64,000 nt of DNA from Paraburkholderia kururiensis JCM 10599 = LMG 19447 (GTDB lineage Bacteria > Pseudomonadota > Gammaproteobacteria > Burkholderiales > Burkholderiaceae), in contig NZ_RJZE01000025.1 in NCBI RefSeq assembly GCF_003986935.1, forward strand, positions 62,001 to 126,000, read 5' to 3'. The notes under the pieces are model-generated. The model worked only from the letters and a program-made list of their open reading frames with translations. It ran no database searches and had not been told where the DNA came from. Made by a program: the position numbers and the translations under genes. Below are positions 8,698 to 17,811 of the stretch, piece by piece. The first letter of the stretch is position 1, and every line of letters begins with the position of its first letter.

Positions 8698-9242
8698 ACC
8701 CGACTTTGATACGCGGCGCCGCGCTCGCGGCGGCGCCGTGGAAGAACGGCGGCGGCCTCACGCGCGAAGTCGCGTCTTGTGCGCACGCCTGGCGCGCGAG
8801 CATCGCCGATATCGATTGCGACGGGCCGTTCTCGCGCTTCGAAGGCGTCGATCGCCTGTTGATGGTTCTCGACGGCGCAGGGATGACGCTCCGCGGCGTA
8901 GGTGTCCTGGGTGCGTTCGACGTTGCTCGCTTCGCCGGCGAGGCGCCGGTGACGGCGCACCTCGCAAACGGCCCGGTGCGGGTGTTTAACCTGATGACGT
9001 ACCGCGGCGCGGCGCGCGCGTCGGTCGACATCGTGCGCGCGCCTGGGCGCCGGACCTTCGCCGCTGACACGGCGTTGCTGCTTTGCGCTCAGGGATCGGT
9101 CGAGGTGCGGGCCGGCCCGGCGTGCATTGCGCTGACGCCACTCGACACGCTGCGCATCGACCGGGCGAATCCCGTCGAGATCGCCATACAAGGAGACGGC
9201 GTGCTGGTGTGCACGTCGCTGGATACGGAAGCCAACTCTTGA
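8694..9242 (+). CDS. hutD: HutD family protein
   Basis: A 182-residue HutD-family cupin. In Pseudomonas fluorescens, HutD is thought to set the upper level of hut expression, possibly by sensing an intermediate; no enzymatic activity is established. Family features include the N-terminal WKNGGGLTREVA motif, WRASIADIDCDGPFSRFEG and the cupin-like PVRVFNLM segment. It starts by ATGA overlap with the ATPase, and its stop overlaps the TTG start of hutF. Finding HutD here supports a role in the histidine/FIGLU branch rather than a generic amidohydrolase cluster. Confidence 0.9.
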   Translation: MNPTLIRGAALAAAPWKNGGGLTREVASCAHAWRASIADIDCDGPFSRFEGVDRLLMVLDGAGMTLRGVGVLGAFDVARFAGEAPVTAHLANGPVRVFNLMTYRGAARASVDIVRAPGRRTFAADTALLLCAQGSVEVRAGPACIALTPLDTLRIDRANPVEIAIQGDGVLVCTSLDTEANS

Positions 9243-10639
9243 ATTCATCTCCGAAATCGCTCTTTGCAGCGCATGCGCTGCTGCCGGACGGCTGGCGCAC
9301 CAACGTACTGATCGAGTGGAACGACGCGGGTACGCTCATCGCAGTTACGCCCGACACGACCACCGCGCCGGCGGATGCCGCGCGCGCAGCGGGGCCGGTC
9401 ATTCCGGGCATGCCGAACCTGCATTCGCATGCGTTTCAGCGCGCCATGGCCGGCCTCACGGAATACCGCGCCAATCCCACGGACAGCTTCTGGAGCTGGC
9501 GCGACCTGATGTACCGCTTCGCCGCACGCATCACGCCCGAGACGCTCGGTGCGATAGCGCGCTGGCTGTATGTCGAGATGCTCAAGGCGGGCTATACGTC
9601 CGTCTGTGAGTTCCACTACGTGCACCACGCGCAGGACGGCGGCCGTCACGCGCATCCGGCCGAACTCGCGCAGCGTGTCGTGGATGCCGCCTGCGAAACC
9701 GGCATCGGTATGACGATGCTGCCGGTGCTCTATCAGTACAGCGGTTTCGGCGCACGACCGCCGCGCGCCGACCAGCGCCGCTTCATCAACGCGACCGACG
9801 CCTTTCTGGAGCTTCTCGGCACGCTGCGCGCCGCGCGTCCGGAGCATGGCGCGCTGCGTTACGGAATCGCGCCGCACTCGCTGCGCGCTGTATCGGGGGA
9901 TTCATTACGCGCCGCGCTCGAGGGACTCGACGCAATGTCGCCCGGCGCGCCAGTGCATATCCACATTGCCGAGCAGACCGCGGAGGTCGATGACTGCGTT
10001 GCGGCGCTCGGCGCTCGGCCCGTGCAATGGCTGCTCGAGCGTTTCGATGTCGGTGCGCGCTGGTGTCTCGTGCATGCGACGCACGTCGACGAACGCGAAA
10101 CGCTCGCGCTCGCGAAGAGCGGCGCGATTGCAGGCCTGTGCCTTACGACCGAAGCGAATCTGGGCGACGGCCTGTTCCCCGCAAGCGACTATCTCGATGC
10201 AGGAGGCGCATTCGGCGTCGGCTCGGATAGCCATATCGGCGTGGACTGGCGCGCGGAACTGCGCCTGCTCGAATATGGCCAGCGGCTGGCGCGGCGTCAG
10301 CGCAACGTGCTGGCCTCGCCGCAGGCATCGCATGTCGCCGACCGTCTGTTCCAGGGCGCGCTTGCGGGCGGCGCACGTGCGACCGGCCGCGCGGCCGGCG
10401 CCCTCAAGCAGGGCGCGCGAGCGGACTGGATCGTGCTCGATCCTGACCATCCCGATCTCGCGGAGCAGACCAGCGCGACGTGGCTGTCGTCCACCGTCTT
10501 CTGCGAGCACGGCGAAACACCGGTGCGCGACGTCTTCGTCGGCGGCGAGCGCGTGATCCACGAGCGCCGTCATCGCGACGAAACCAGGCTTTACGCGGAC
10601 TATCGCCGGGCGTTGGCGCAGCTTCTCGCCGACGCCTGA
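9239..10639 (+). CDS. hutF: Formimidoylglutamate deiminase
   Basis: A 466-residue amidohydrolase-superfamily deiminase that converts N-formimino-L-glutamate to N-formyl-L-glutamate and ammonia, step four of the five-step histidine route. The metal-binding HSHAFQR follows IPGMPNL, HIAEQTAEVDDC supplies a further conserved His/Glu, and GVGSDSHIGVDWRAELRLLEYGQRL is the family's Asp-containing signature. I chose TTG at 9239, which overlaps the hutD stop (TTGA) and puts LFAAHALLPDGW near the N-terminus as in other HutF proteins. The longer frame from 9083 would extend through hutD and is a shadow extension. hutG follows after 28 bp. Confidence 0.92.
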   Translation: MNSSPKSLFAAHALLPDGWRTNVLIEWNDAGTLIAVTPDTTTAPADAARAAGPVIPGMPNLHSHAFQRAMAGLTEYRANPTDSFWSWRDLMYRFAARITPETLGAIARWLYVEMLKAGYTSVCEFHYVHHAQDGGRHAHPAELAQRVVDAACETGIGMTMLPVLYQYSGFGARPPRADQRRFINATDAFLELLGTLRAARPEHGALRYGIAPHSLRAVSGDSLRAALEGLDAMSPGAPVHIHIAEQTAEVDDCVAALGARPVQWLLERFDVGARWCLVHATHVDERETLALAKSGAIAGLCLTTEANLGDGLFPASDYLDAGGAFGVGSDSHIGVDWRAELRLLEYGQRLARRQRNVLASPQASHVADRLFQGALAGGARATGRAAGALKQGARADWIVLDPDHPDLAEQTSATWLSSTVFCEHGETPVRDVFVGGERVIHERRHRDETRLYADYRRALAQLLADA

Positions 10640-10667
10640 GCGCAACCGTCAACCGATCCCAGGCACC

Positions 10668-11486
10668 ATGAACGATCTTCTCTCACTCGAACGCGGCGAT
10701 GCACCGCTGATGATTTCCATTCCCCATCTGGGCACTCAGATCCCGGATGCGCTGCGCGACCGGTACACCGATATCGCGCTGACGGTCGCTGACACCGACT
10801 GGCATCTGGACCGCCTCTACGGATTCGCCCGCGCCCTCGGCGCCACGATTCTCGGTGCGCGCGTGTCGCGTTACGTGATCGACCTGAACCGGCCGTCGAA
10901 CGACGAAAGCCTTTATCCCGGGCAGACGACCACGTCGTTGTGCCCGACCGAAACCTTTCGCGGTGAGCCGCTGTATCGCGAGGGCTGCGCGCCGGACGCG
11001 GCGGAGCGCAATCGCCGAGTGGCCACGTACTGGCAGCCGTATCACGACGCCCTACATGAAGAAGTGACGCGCCTGCGCCGCCAGCATCGCAACGTGCTGC
11101 TGTGGGAAGCGCACTCGATAGCGAGCGTGCTACCGCGCCTTTTCGAAGGCAAGCTGCCGGACCTGAATATCGGCACCCAGGATGGCCGCACCGCCGCGCT
11201 TTCCGTGCAGGAAGCGGTGCAGCGCGTCGCCGCGGCAAGTCCGTTCACGTGGATTGCGAACGGCCGCTTCAAGGGCGGCTTTATCACTCGGCACGCCGGC
11301 GCGCCGCAGGACGGCGTGCATGCGGTGCAACTGGAGATGTGCCAGTCCACCTATATGAGCGAGGACGCACCGTTCGACTATCTGCCCGAAGTCGCGAAGA
11401 AAGTGGAGCCAGTGGTACGCGGCATGGTGAATGGTGCGCTCGACGCAATCGTCAAGCTGACTCCGAACGCCTCGCGGGCGAAATGA
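10668..11486 (+). CDS. hutG: N-formylglutamate deformylase
   Basis: A 272-residue N-formylglutamate amidohydrolase that releases formate and L-glutamate, the last step of the five-step histidine pathway. Family motifs are MISIPHLGTQIP at the N-terminus, ADTDWHLDRLYGFA, SRYVIDLNRPSNDESLYPGQ, WEAHSIASVLPRLFEG, NGRFKGGFITRHAG and VQLEMCQSTYM near the C-terminus. Together with hutF it takes FIGLU to glutamate. It is the last gene of the operon; no hutH, hutU or hutI follows, and the next 940 bp contain no credible gene. Confidence 0.95.
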   Translation: MNDLLSLERGDAPLMISIPHLGTQIPDALRDRYTDIALTVADTDWHLDRLYGFARALGATILGARVSRYVIDLNRPSNDESLYPGQTTTSLCPTETFRGEPLYREGCAPDAAERNRRVATYWQPYHDALHEEVTRLRRQHRNVLLWEAHSIASVLPRLFEGKLPDLNIGTQDGRTAALSVQEAVQRVAAASPFTWIANGRFKGGFITRHAGAPQDGVHAVQLEMCQSTYMSEDAPFDYLPEVAKKVEPVVRGMVNGALDAIVKLTPNASRAK

Positions 11487-12424
11487 GCGCGATACTTCCT
11501 GCCGCGGGATCTCTTGGAAGTACGTTCTGAACACCACGAGCGCCCATCCGACCGAGCAGGGACGCTCTGGCCAATACACGCTTGCAGAACTTCACCAGCG
11601 CTCGGAGCAGGCGCGCGTATTCCGAATGCGGAAGTGAAAGCCCAGTAGCGTCGAAGAGAGTGAAGCGCATGGAAAAGTGCTGCGGCCCCGTGACTACGTC
11701 GGCTAAGGTCGACAGCTCAGGTCGGCGCTCTGTGCTGAAAGACCGCTTGTTGGCTTGACGAGACCCCTGAATGTCTCGCGCCTCAATCGAGTCAAGGTCC
11801 CTTTTTTGGCCGACCAGAGCCCCACGACCGTGCGCGGCGATCGTCGCGGGCGTGCTCGCGATGCAAAGGGCGTGACCCGACCCGGAGCTGCCGCTCAGCG
11901 CATCGTGCCCGTAGGCGGAAGTCGGCTGGAAACCGGCCACTCGTCTGGAATCGATACTGATGACTGCCCGCCGTCGACACAGCCAATTCGACGGGAACTG
12001 CTTCGCCGCAAACAACATGAGACAGCTGCCGCACAGACGTGGAGGGGCAAGCGCATTGAGTTGCAGAGCGAAATCTCGATGCGTCTTCGTCTAATCCGGC
12101 CTTACCCCGCAAGCGGACTTGTGGTCGCAATATCCTCGGTTACGGCCAGGAACCTCGCAATGTCACTCAGCGCACAACGATGCAACGATGAGAGCCACGG
12201 TTGTTCGACTTGTTCCCGACTCTCGGCAAGTAGCCCTCCAGCCATCGACCAGATCGATACTCTTGGCACCGTCAATGGGTTCAACTAGGCGAGGTGTGCC
12301 CAAGATCCGTTGGTCGTCTTCTGACCAGTCGTTGCACTAACGTCTGTGAGCCGCGATATCAGAATTGACGCAGAAGATTTAGCCTTTCCGTGAACATCGC
12401 TCACGAGAATCACGGTCGCGAACA
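11487..12424. other. 938-bp gap containing a dispersed repeat copy
   Basis: No convincing gene. Several overlapping frames exist on both strands, but none has a recognisable motif or ribosome binding site. The region contains copy A of a 77-bp repeat (11807-11883) whose second copy lies at 18027. It looks like degraded sequence at the left border of an accessory module. Confidence 0.5.
11807..11883 (+). repeat. Dispersed direct repeat, copy A
   Basis: A 77-bp segment starting TGGCCGACCAGAGCCCCACG and ending near GCGTGACCCGACCC. It aligns with 18027-18104 in the same orientation with four substitutions and one single-base indel by my reading. Sequence beyond the repeat diverges quickly on both sides. 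Function unknown; it may be a remnant of a mobile element or duplication endpoint. Confidence 0.8.
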
Positions 12425-13204
12425 TTAGCCCCGCCATCCAGCAGCATTGATGATAAGTTGGGTGATCTCGTCGGGATGGGAAATCAGCGAGAGATGGCTT
12501 GCTTTGACCTCGATGGTTTTGGCGCCCATACGCTTGGCCATGAAACGCTGGAGATCGGGGTTGATCGTTCGGTCTTCAGTTGAAACCGCGTAGAAACTTG
12601 GCTTCGTTCGCCAGGCGGCCTGTGTCGTCCTGCCAGTGAGCAGAGCCTTCTGGAAAGGCTCCTGCGCGGCATACAGAACCTTGGCCTTCGCTTTCGGAAG
12701 GTCGCCTGCGAAATCGCGCAGAAACGCTTCCTCGGTAAGACGTCCTTCGTCGCCGTCGAAGACAATCCCGGCGGAGGCGGGCGGTGTTGGATATGTCCTG
12801 GCCAACGCCGTGTAATCCTCGCCAGCGTCCGGTGCCCGTGCAGCCACATAGACGAGGGCAGAAACATCTGGATGCGTACCGGCTTCTGTCACGATCATTC
12901 CCGAAAAGGAATGTCCGACCAGAACCGTCGGACCATCCTGCCGCTCCAGCACCCGCTGGGCCGAGGCAACCGCATCAGGCAATGTCGTCAAGGGGTTTTG
13001 GACAGCCGTGGCATTGAGCCCCACTGCCTGCAATCGCGATATCACTTCCGACCAGCACGACCCGTCAGCGAACAGCCCATGCACGAGGACGATATTGCGC
13101 GCCTTCCCCGGAGCAGGCGTTGCTGCTACGCTGCGAGTAGAAATAAGCGACGCGGCAGCGCCGGCAACTAGGGCGGCCGAGAAGTTACGTCTGTTAATCG
13201 TCAT
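12425..13204 (-). CDS. Exported alpha/beta hydrolase
   Basis: A 259-residue alpha/beta hydrolase. The N-terminus MTINRRNFSAALVAGAAASL is a Tat-like signal cleaved near SVAA. The oxyanion region is VLVHGLFADGSCWSEVI, the nucleophile elbow is GHSFSG (Ser) and the likely catalytic His is in ASHLSLISHPDE. This pattern matches the salicylate esterase/MenH-like Abhydrolase_6 group. Its ATG overlaps the stop of the upstream NTF2-like gene (ATGA), so the two are translationally coupled. Substrate unknown. A second exported relative lies 2.3 kb upstream at 15472-16260. Confidence 0.85.
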   Translation of the reverse strand: MTINRRNFSAALVAGAAASLISTRSVAATPAPGKARNIVLVHGLFADGSCWSEVISRLQAVGLNATAVQNPLTTLPDAVASAQRVLERQDGPTVLVGHSFSGMIVTEAGTHPDVSALVYVAARAPDAGEDYTALARTYPTPPASAGIVFDGDEGRLTEEAFLRDFAGDLPKAKAKVLYAAQEPFQKALLTGRTTQAAWRTKPSFYAVSTEDRTINPDLQRFMAKRMGAKTIEVKASHLSLISHPDEITQLIINAAGWRG

Positions 13205-13761
13205 GACCCGTCTTCCTTCTTAAGGTTGTCTGCTTGGTGAAATGTGTCAGGCGCCGGCGGTACAGGCAGAATGATCTCCGAAGCCACCTTCCAGTCTTTG
13301 CCGATTTTTATCCAGTTGATTAACAATAGAAACGGCTTGGGGGTTCCGTCCTGACCCGCATATGAGACCGTGATATCCGCTGGCGCATAAGATTGCGCTA
13401 TGTCCTTTGTCAGGCCGACGACCTTGAATTTCGAATAATCCGGCCGCAGCACGACAGGGCCGGAGGTTCCGATATCGCGCAGTTTCTGATCGATCGCCTC
13501 ATTGCCCCAGAAGCCAGCCCAGTTCCCTTCCGTAGGGATCGCACTTTTAGCGACGAGAAGGGCCGAAGGAGATTGCCAGAACATCTCATGGAGCGCTTTG
13601 AAGTCGTGGCGGTTGGCTAATTGCATGAGATGGCCAAAATCCGATCGAAGTGTGTTCAGAGTCTTCGCATCCAGGGGTTCCTTATAGATGCCAGAAGTGC
13701 TCGCGAAACATCCCGTAGAGAAAGTCAGTGTGGCGACAACGGTCAATATCATTTGACGCAT
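13201..13761 (-). CDS. Exported NTF2-like (SnoaL-type) protein
   Basis: A 186-residue protein. The start was taken at MRQMILTVVATLTFSTG, which gives a Sec-type signal; the open frame runs 82 codons further upstream but without coding character or signal. The mature part (LRSDFGHLMQLANRHDFKALHEMFWQSPSALL, in pieces) and the C-terminal WKVASEIILPVP fit the cone-shaped NTF2/SnoaL fold, often found in isomerases and polyketide-type enzymes or as an accessory binding domain. It is coupled to the downstream hydrolase by a 4-bp overlap, so the pair probably acts on the same compound outside the cytoplasm. Confidence 0.65.
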   Translation of the reverse strand: MRQMILTVVATLTFSTGCFASTSGIYKEPLDAKTLNTLRSDFGHLMQLANRHDFKALHEMFWQSPSALLVAKSAIPTEGNWAGFWGNEAIDQKLRDIGTSGPVVLRPDYSKFKVVGLTKDIAQSYAPADITVSYAGQDGTPKPFLLLINWIKIGKDWKVASEIILPVPPAPDTFHQADNLKKEDGS

Positions 13762-14003
13762 GATCAGATTCCGGTGGGGAGATAGATGGCTCTTTTCGGG
13801 GGCGGGCAATCGTGTGGCGACCCCATCGCAGTGCTTGCGGCGTCGGAACGAGCAAGGATTGATTGTTCTGGAAAACAAGACGGGCAGTATTACCCTCCAG
13901 ACAGCGCGATGTGTGCCCGTTGTGCGACGGGATTCAGAACCAGCTTTGGCCGGCTGATTGGCTCCCATCAACCTGGCATCGTCGCGCGGCTGAGCTATGT
14001 TCG

Positions 14004-14459
14004 TCACCCCTTCAACTCAAAAATGCTATCAATCTCAACCGGGATGCCCATCGGCAACGAATGCACGCCCAGTGCGCTTCGAGCCGGCAGATTGTCTTGC
14101 CCAAACAGCGTCAGCAAAAGATCACTGGCACCATTGGCCACTTGCGGATGCTGAGCGAACGACTGTTCTGCACGCACGTAGACTGTTAGCCGGCTGCATC
14201 GCTTGACGTTGTCGAGTCCGCACGCCTCATCGACACAGGCCAGGATCATGAGCATCGTCAGGCGGGCCGCGTCTTGAGCTTTTTCGAGTGAAATATCGCG
14301 GCCCACGATTCCGACGATTGGCTTGCCATCTTCGAAAGGGCCGAGCCCGGATACATACAGTTGGCTCCCCGAAACGGAAACCGTTCGATAGGAGCCAAGC
14401 GGGTTGATGGGCAGTGGCAAATGTAGGCTCGCTTGCCCGAGCCGGTCAAATACGTTCAT
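14004..14459 (-). CDS. RidA/YjgF-family protein
   Basis: A 151-residue member of the RidA/YjgF/TdcF superfamily. These deaminate reactive enamines and imines or act in pyrimidine and aromatic side-chain degradation. The domain begins at MNVFDRLGQASLHLPLP and carries VSVSGSQLYVSGLGPFEDG and SLEKAQDAARLTMLMILACVDEACG. The C-terminal LPARSALGVHSLPMGIPVEID contains the usual Arg of the active-site pocket. The frame is open 70 codons further upstream, but that extension is Ser/Arg-rich and lacks homology, so I prefer the inner ATG, which has only a weak ribosome binding site. It lies in a leftward run with a CMD-family protein and exported hydrolases. Confidence 0.78.
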   Translation of the reverse strand: MNVFDRLGQASLHLPLPINPLGSYRTVSVSGSQLYVSGLGPFEDGKPIVGIVGRDISLEKAQDAARLTMLMILACVDEACGLDNVKRCSRLTVYVRAEQSFAQHPQVANGASDLLLTLFGQDNLPARSALGVHSLPMGIPVEIDSIFELKG

Positions 14460-14673
14460 CTTCGGGCTTGACGTTAGGTGAATAGAAACAGATTTGGCCT
14501 GGACTTGGCGCGACGCAGTGAGATCGAGCATCCGATACAGCGGACGACGATCGTCGGTTGTGGCTTGATTCCGGGTATCAAGGTGAATGGCTGACTCGCG
14601 CATTGGCGCTATTCTTGCGGATGATCGCCGCACTTCCACCGAGTTGAAGTAATCGATCAGTTCGGCCAACGCA

Positions 14674-15255
14674 TCACGTATCGAGAAGTGTGCGAGTCCC
14701 GTTCTTCAGGTGCTGATGTGTACGCACCACGGGAAAGTCAATCGCCGTGTTTGCAACGACGTTCGCGTAGTTCGTCAAGACGCTAAGTGCGATGTGCGCA
14801 ACGATCTCGACGAGTTGCGCATCGGTGTAACCAGCCGCCTTGATGACGCGCAGATCTTCGTCGGATACGTGGCCACGTTCGTGCGCGACCTTCGCGGCGA
14901 ACTGCACGGCAGGCGCGGCCTTTGGATCATTAGAGCCACCATTTCGATTGGCGGACATTTCCGCTTCGTCGAGCTTTGCTACGTTCTTTCCCAAATAGCT
15001 GTGCGCCGACATGCAATAGTCGCAGCCGTTGATTTCGGCGACGGCGAGAGCAATGCGCTCGCCGATTTGTACTGGAAGCTCGCCTTTTGCCAAGGCTCCG
15101 GCCAGACTGAGGTAGCCCTCGAGCGCCGCAGGGCTGTTGGCCATCAGACGAAACAGATTCGGCGTAACACCCAGCTTCTTGTTGATGGCTTCCAGGAAGG
15201 CCTGGGAAGCAGCGGGCGCATCTGCGATCGTGGCGGGCATCTGAAGACGGGACAT
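14674..15255 (-). CDS. Carboxymuconolactone decarboxylase family (AhpD-like) protein
   Basis: A 193-residue CMD/AhpD-like protein with the helical alkylhydroperoxidase core. The redox motif is GCDYCMSAHS (CxxC plus downstream His), preceded by GERIALAVAEINGC, which is typical of peroxidase-related AhpD proteins. It probably reduces peroxides or reactive aldehydes via its cysteine pair; a decarboxylase function is unlikely because of the CxxC. The start has AAGGCAGAG upstream. It precedes the RidA gene (gap 214 bp to its preferred start) and follows an exported hydrolase. Confidence 0.85.
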   Translation of the reverse strand: MSRLQMPATIADAPAASQAFLEAINKKLGVTPNLFRLMANSPAALEGYLSLAGALAKGELPVQIGERIALAVAEINGCDYCMSAHSYLGKNVAKLDEAEMSANRNGGSNDPKAAPAVQFAAKVAHERGHVSDEDLRVIKAAGYTDAQLVEIVAHIALSVLTNYANVVANTAIDFPVVRTHQHLKNGTRTLLDT

Positions 15256-15471
15256 ATTGGCTCTGCCTTTGGAAACAAGAGAAATTGTCTAAAACAATGG
15301 ATGCGCATGCGCCTATCGGGTGGAACACTCGGTACAGACCATCGAAGAGCGGCCCGCAGGACAGTGAGCGGAAGCCCGGATATATCGAGCCCCGCCGGAG
15401 CAACGCACTTGAAAGCGAAACGGAGGATGACGAAGCCGTCACGCCTCGCTTCGTGAACCGGCCGCGACCGG

Positions 15472-16260
15472 CTATTTCGCAGCGGCCTCGATCGCCTTTG
15501 CCAGTCCGTCGGGATCGGTAAGGAAAGGCGTATGTCCCGTCTGCAGGGTGTACTGCGCTCTCACGGGAGTTGCGGCAACCATCTTCGCCTGGAACGAGGG
15601 GCTGATGACCTGGTCCATGGCCGTGTGGATATAAACCTTGTCGACCTGGCCAAAGTTGGTGGATGTCAGGTGCACGGGCGTTGCTAGCGGGCCCACGGGT
15701 TCATCCAGAATCAGATTCGGGATTGCCTTGCGCAATTCGTCAGGACCTCCATTCGCAAAGAGATCCGCGCGTGCCGAATAATCGATGGAGGCAATGCCCT
15801 TTTCCTTGTCGATCTGCAGGTGCGGTCCGATTTTGGCGTCTGCATCCTTGTTGGCCATCGAAACTAGCGAGTCGCCATTTTGCGGCAGGTACGCAGCAAC
15901 GAAGACCAAAGTCTTGATCCTATTTGGCGCCGTTTCCGCGGTGTCGGCGATGACGATGCCGCCGAAGCTGTGGCCGACCACGACGGCCGGGCGATGGGAT
16001 TGGTTCAGCGCTGCGACCACCGTGTCGCGATAGAGGTCAAGGCTGACTTTGTCCGGTGTGGCGGGCGCGCCCGGACGGCCTGGCAGTTCAACCGCCACAA
16101 CCTTATAGCCATCGGTCTGAAGCCTGGATGTGACATGTCCCCAGACCTGGGCGTCTTCGAAAGCGCCGTGGACCAGAACGATCGGGGGTTTGTGCGCAGC
16201 CATCGCATTGGTACCGAACGCGAATGCTGAAATGGAAAGAGCAGCGAGGAGGAGTTTCAT
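15472..16260 (-). CDS. Exported alpha/beta hydrolase
   Basis: A 262-residue alpha/beta hydrolase related to the one at 12425. The signal peptide MKLLLAALSISAFAFGTNAMA is Sec-type. Motifs are VLVHGAFEDAQVWGHV, the nucleophile elbow VVGHSFGGIVIAD and a C-terminal TGHTPFLTDPDGLA with the catalytic His. A ribosome binding site AAGGA precedes the ATG. It is the first gene of the leftward run ending at 12425 and is 580 bp downstream of the AraC gene. Substrate unknown; small ester or lactone is a reasonable guess only. Confidence 0.85.
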   Translation of the reverse strand: MKLLLAALSISAFAFGTNAMAAHKPPIVLVHGAFEDAQVWGHVTSRLQTDGYKVVAVELPGRPGAPATPDKVSLDLYRDTVVAALNQSHRPAVVVGHSFGGIVIADTAETAPNRIKTLVFVAAYLPQNGDSLVSMANKDADAKIGPHLQIDKEKGIASIDYSARADLFANGGPDELRKAIPNLILDEPVGPLATPVHLTSTNFGQVDKVYIHTAMDQVISPSFQAKMVAATPVRAQYTLQTGHTPFLTDPDGLAKAIEAAAK

Positions 16261-16839
16261 CTACATTGATTCCTTAAAGAGACATGGGTGTCGATGTCGT
16301 GAATTTGAATTTGTCTTTGGAAAGATCGTTGGATGCGCGTCGCGCATCTCGATTTAACTTAGGAATCAAGATCAATGCTACGTCAGAGAGGAACTGATGG
16401 GCGCGGATCGACGAATTGTCCGCGATCTTCCGATCTTACTAATGCATCGAGGCAGGCACGGCTTTCACGCCACCTATACGACGGTGACGCTGGCGGCGGC
16501 ACTCCCGCTTCCGACCCAGTCACATGGCGTAAGCGCGTGTGCTGGAACGAGAGGTTTGTTTGAAAGCGGTCTTTGCTAATTGCGTATGAGAGATATGAAC
16601 CATAGTGCGTGAGAGTGTTCTTCCTTTTCAGATACGGTAGGACCTTGGCTATCTACTCTAAAGAACGTATCCGGGACTGACCATATCTCAGCGTCTGATT
16701 TGCATGATCTATCGTACGATTGACGCACTCGGACAATCGCAGCAGATCGACCCCGCTTGGGGATTGGCGCGATGCCATTGAAACGAAGCCGTTGCAATGA
16801 CAGCTACTACCGACGGATCCAGCCAACGGTGTGAAACTG
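16261..16839. other. 579-bp non-coding, lower-GC gap
   Basis: Between the exported hydrolase (start 16260) and the AraC stop. It is visibly less GC-rich than its neighbours. No frame with a ribosome binding site or recognisable domain was found. It must contain the promoter of the leftward hydrolase run. Confidence 0.5.
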
Positions 16840-17811
16840 TCAAGGGAGCTCCGAACTTCGCGTGACAAAGGCGCCTGTCTGTGCGATTCGATGCGCGTCA
16901 CGCGGTGGATAGCCGAACTCCTGCTTGAAAGCACGACTGAAGGCTGCCTCCGAACCATAGCCGGCGCTGTGGACCACTTCGGTCACCTTCAAGGTTCCTG
17001 CGCGTAGCAAGTCTGCTGCGAGCGTCAATCTCCACCGTGTCAGATAACGCAACGGTGGAAGCCCCACCACCGCCGTGAAGCGATCCGAAAACATCGATCG
17101 CGACATCATCGCCGTCTCGGCGAGCGACGAAACTGTCCATGCCCGGTTAGGTTCCAGATGCATTGCGTTCAACGCGCGGCCGACGCGTTCGTCGCTCAGT
17201 CCGGACAACCAGCCAACCCGATCGCCTTGCCGGCTGACCCACATCCGCAAGGTGCGAATAACAAGCAAATCGATAAGCCGCGAGATCATCAGCGATGACC
17301 CCGGCCCGGCGCTACGCGATTCGACGTCAAGGAAATGCGAGATGGAGGCCAGCCAGGCGGGTTCGCTGACTTTGTCGCATGTCAAATGAATCAGCCCGGG
17401 AAGCCCGGTGAGAAAAGAGCGTAACGGCGCCCCATCAAAATAGAACGATCCCGCGAGAAAGGATCCTGCCACGCCTTCGCCAGCCGCCCATTTGAACGTC
17501 TGCGCATCTCTGCTGGGGGTAAAGTCCACCACCGCCTCAAAGCGTTGATGTGCTTTCCTGCTCGGCTCGCTTCGAATCGTATGTCCGTCCGCATGAGGCA
17601 AAAGAACGAAGTCGCCTGGGCGGAGCATCACGGAGGGGCCATTGCGTTGAGACACTGACAGTTCGCCGGTGCGCAAATGCAAAAACGTCGCCGGTCCCGG
17701 CGGAAAAATCACCTCGGTGGAACTGCCCAGCTCGCCGTGGAAAACGTGGTCCCCGCGAAGGCGAATCAGCTTGAGTACCTGGGACAGGACATCGGCGTGC
17801 TCGGACTGCAT
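16840..17811 (-). CDS. AraC family regulator with cupin sensor domain
   Basis: A 323-residue AraC-type regulator. The N-terminal cupin_6 sensor (about residues 10-190) contains ATFLHLRTGELSVSQ and LRPGDFVLLPHADGHTI. The C-terminal double helix-turn-helix (about 215-315) includes WTVSSLAETAMMSRSMFSDRF, VGLPPLRYLTRWRLTLAADLL and AGYGSEAAFSRAFKQEFGYPP. AAGGAG lies just before the ATG. It is likely to govern the leftward hydrolase/NTF2/RidA/CMD genes downstream; relatives of this cupin_6 group often sit beside small oxidoreductase or hydrolase genes and respond to reactive species. The target is inferred from position. Confidence 0.88.
   Translation of the reverse strand: MQSEHADVLSQVLKLIRLRGDHVFHGELGSSTEVIFPPGPATFLHLRTGELSVSQRNGPSVMLRPGDFVLLPHADGHTIRSEPSRKAHQRFEAVVDFTPSRDAQTFKWAAGEGVAGSFLAGSFYFDGAPLRSFLTGLPGLIHLTCDKVSEPAWLASISHFLDVESRSAGPGSSLMISRLIDLLVIRTLRMWVSRQGDRVGWLSGLSDERVGRALNAMHLEPNRAWTVSSLAETAMMSRSMFSDRFTAVVGLPPLRYLTRWRLTLAADLLRAGTLKVTEVVHSAGYGSEAAFSRAFKQEFGYPPRDAHRIAQTGAFVTRSSELP

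Noticed and set aside
9083..9238. Extended N-terminus for HutF
   Set aside because: The extra 52 residues lie inside hutD in another frame, are Arg-rich and have no counterpart in HutF; the TTG overlapping the hutD stop fits family length.
12102..12284. 60-codon leftward frame resembling a regulator C-terminus
   Set aside because: Similarity to known families is too vague to call, and there is no start signal or upstream domain.
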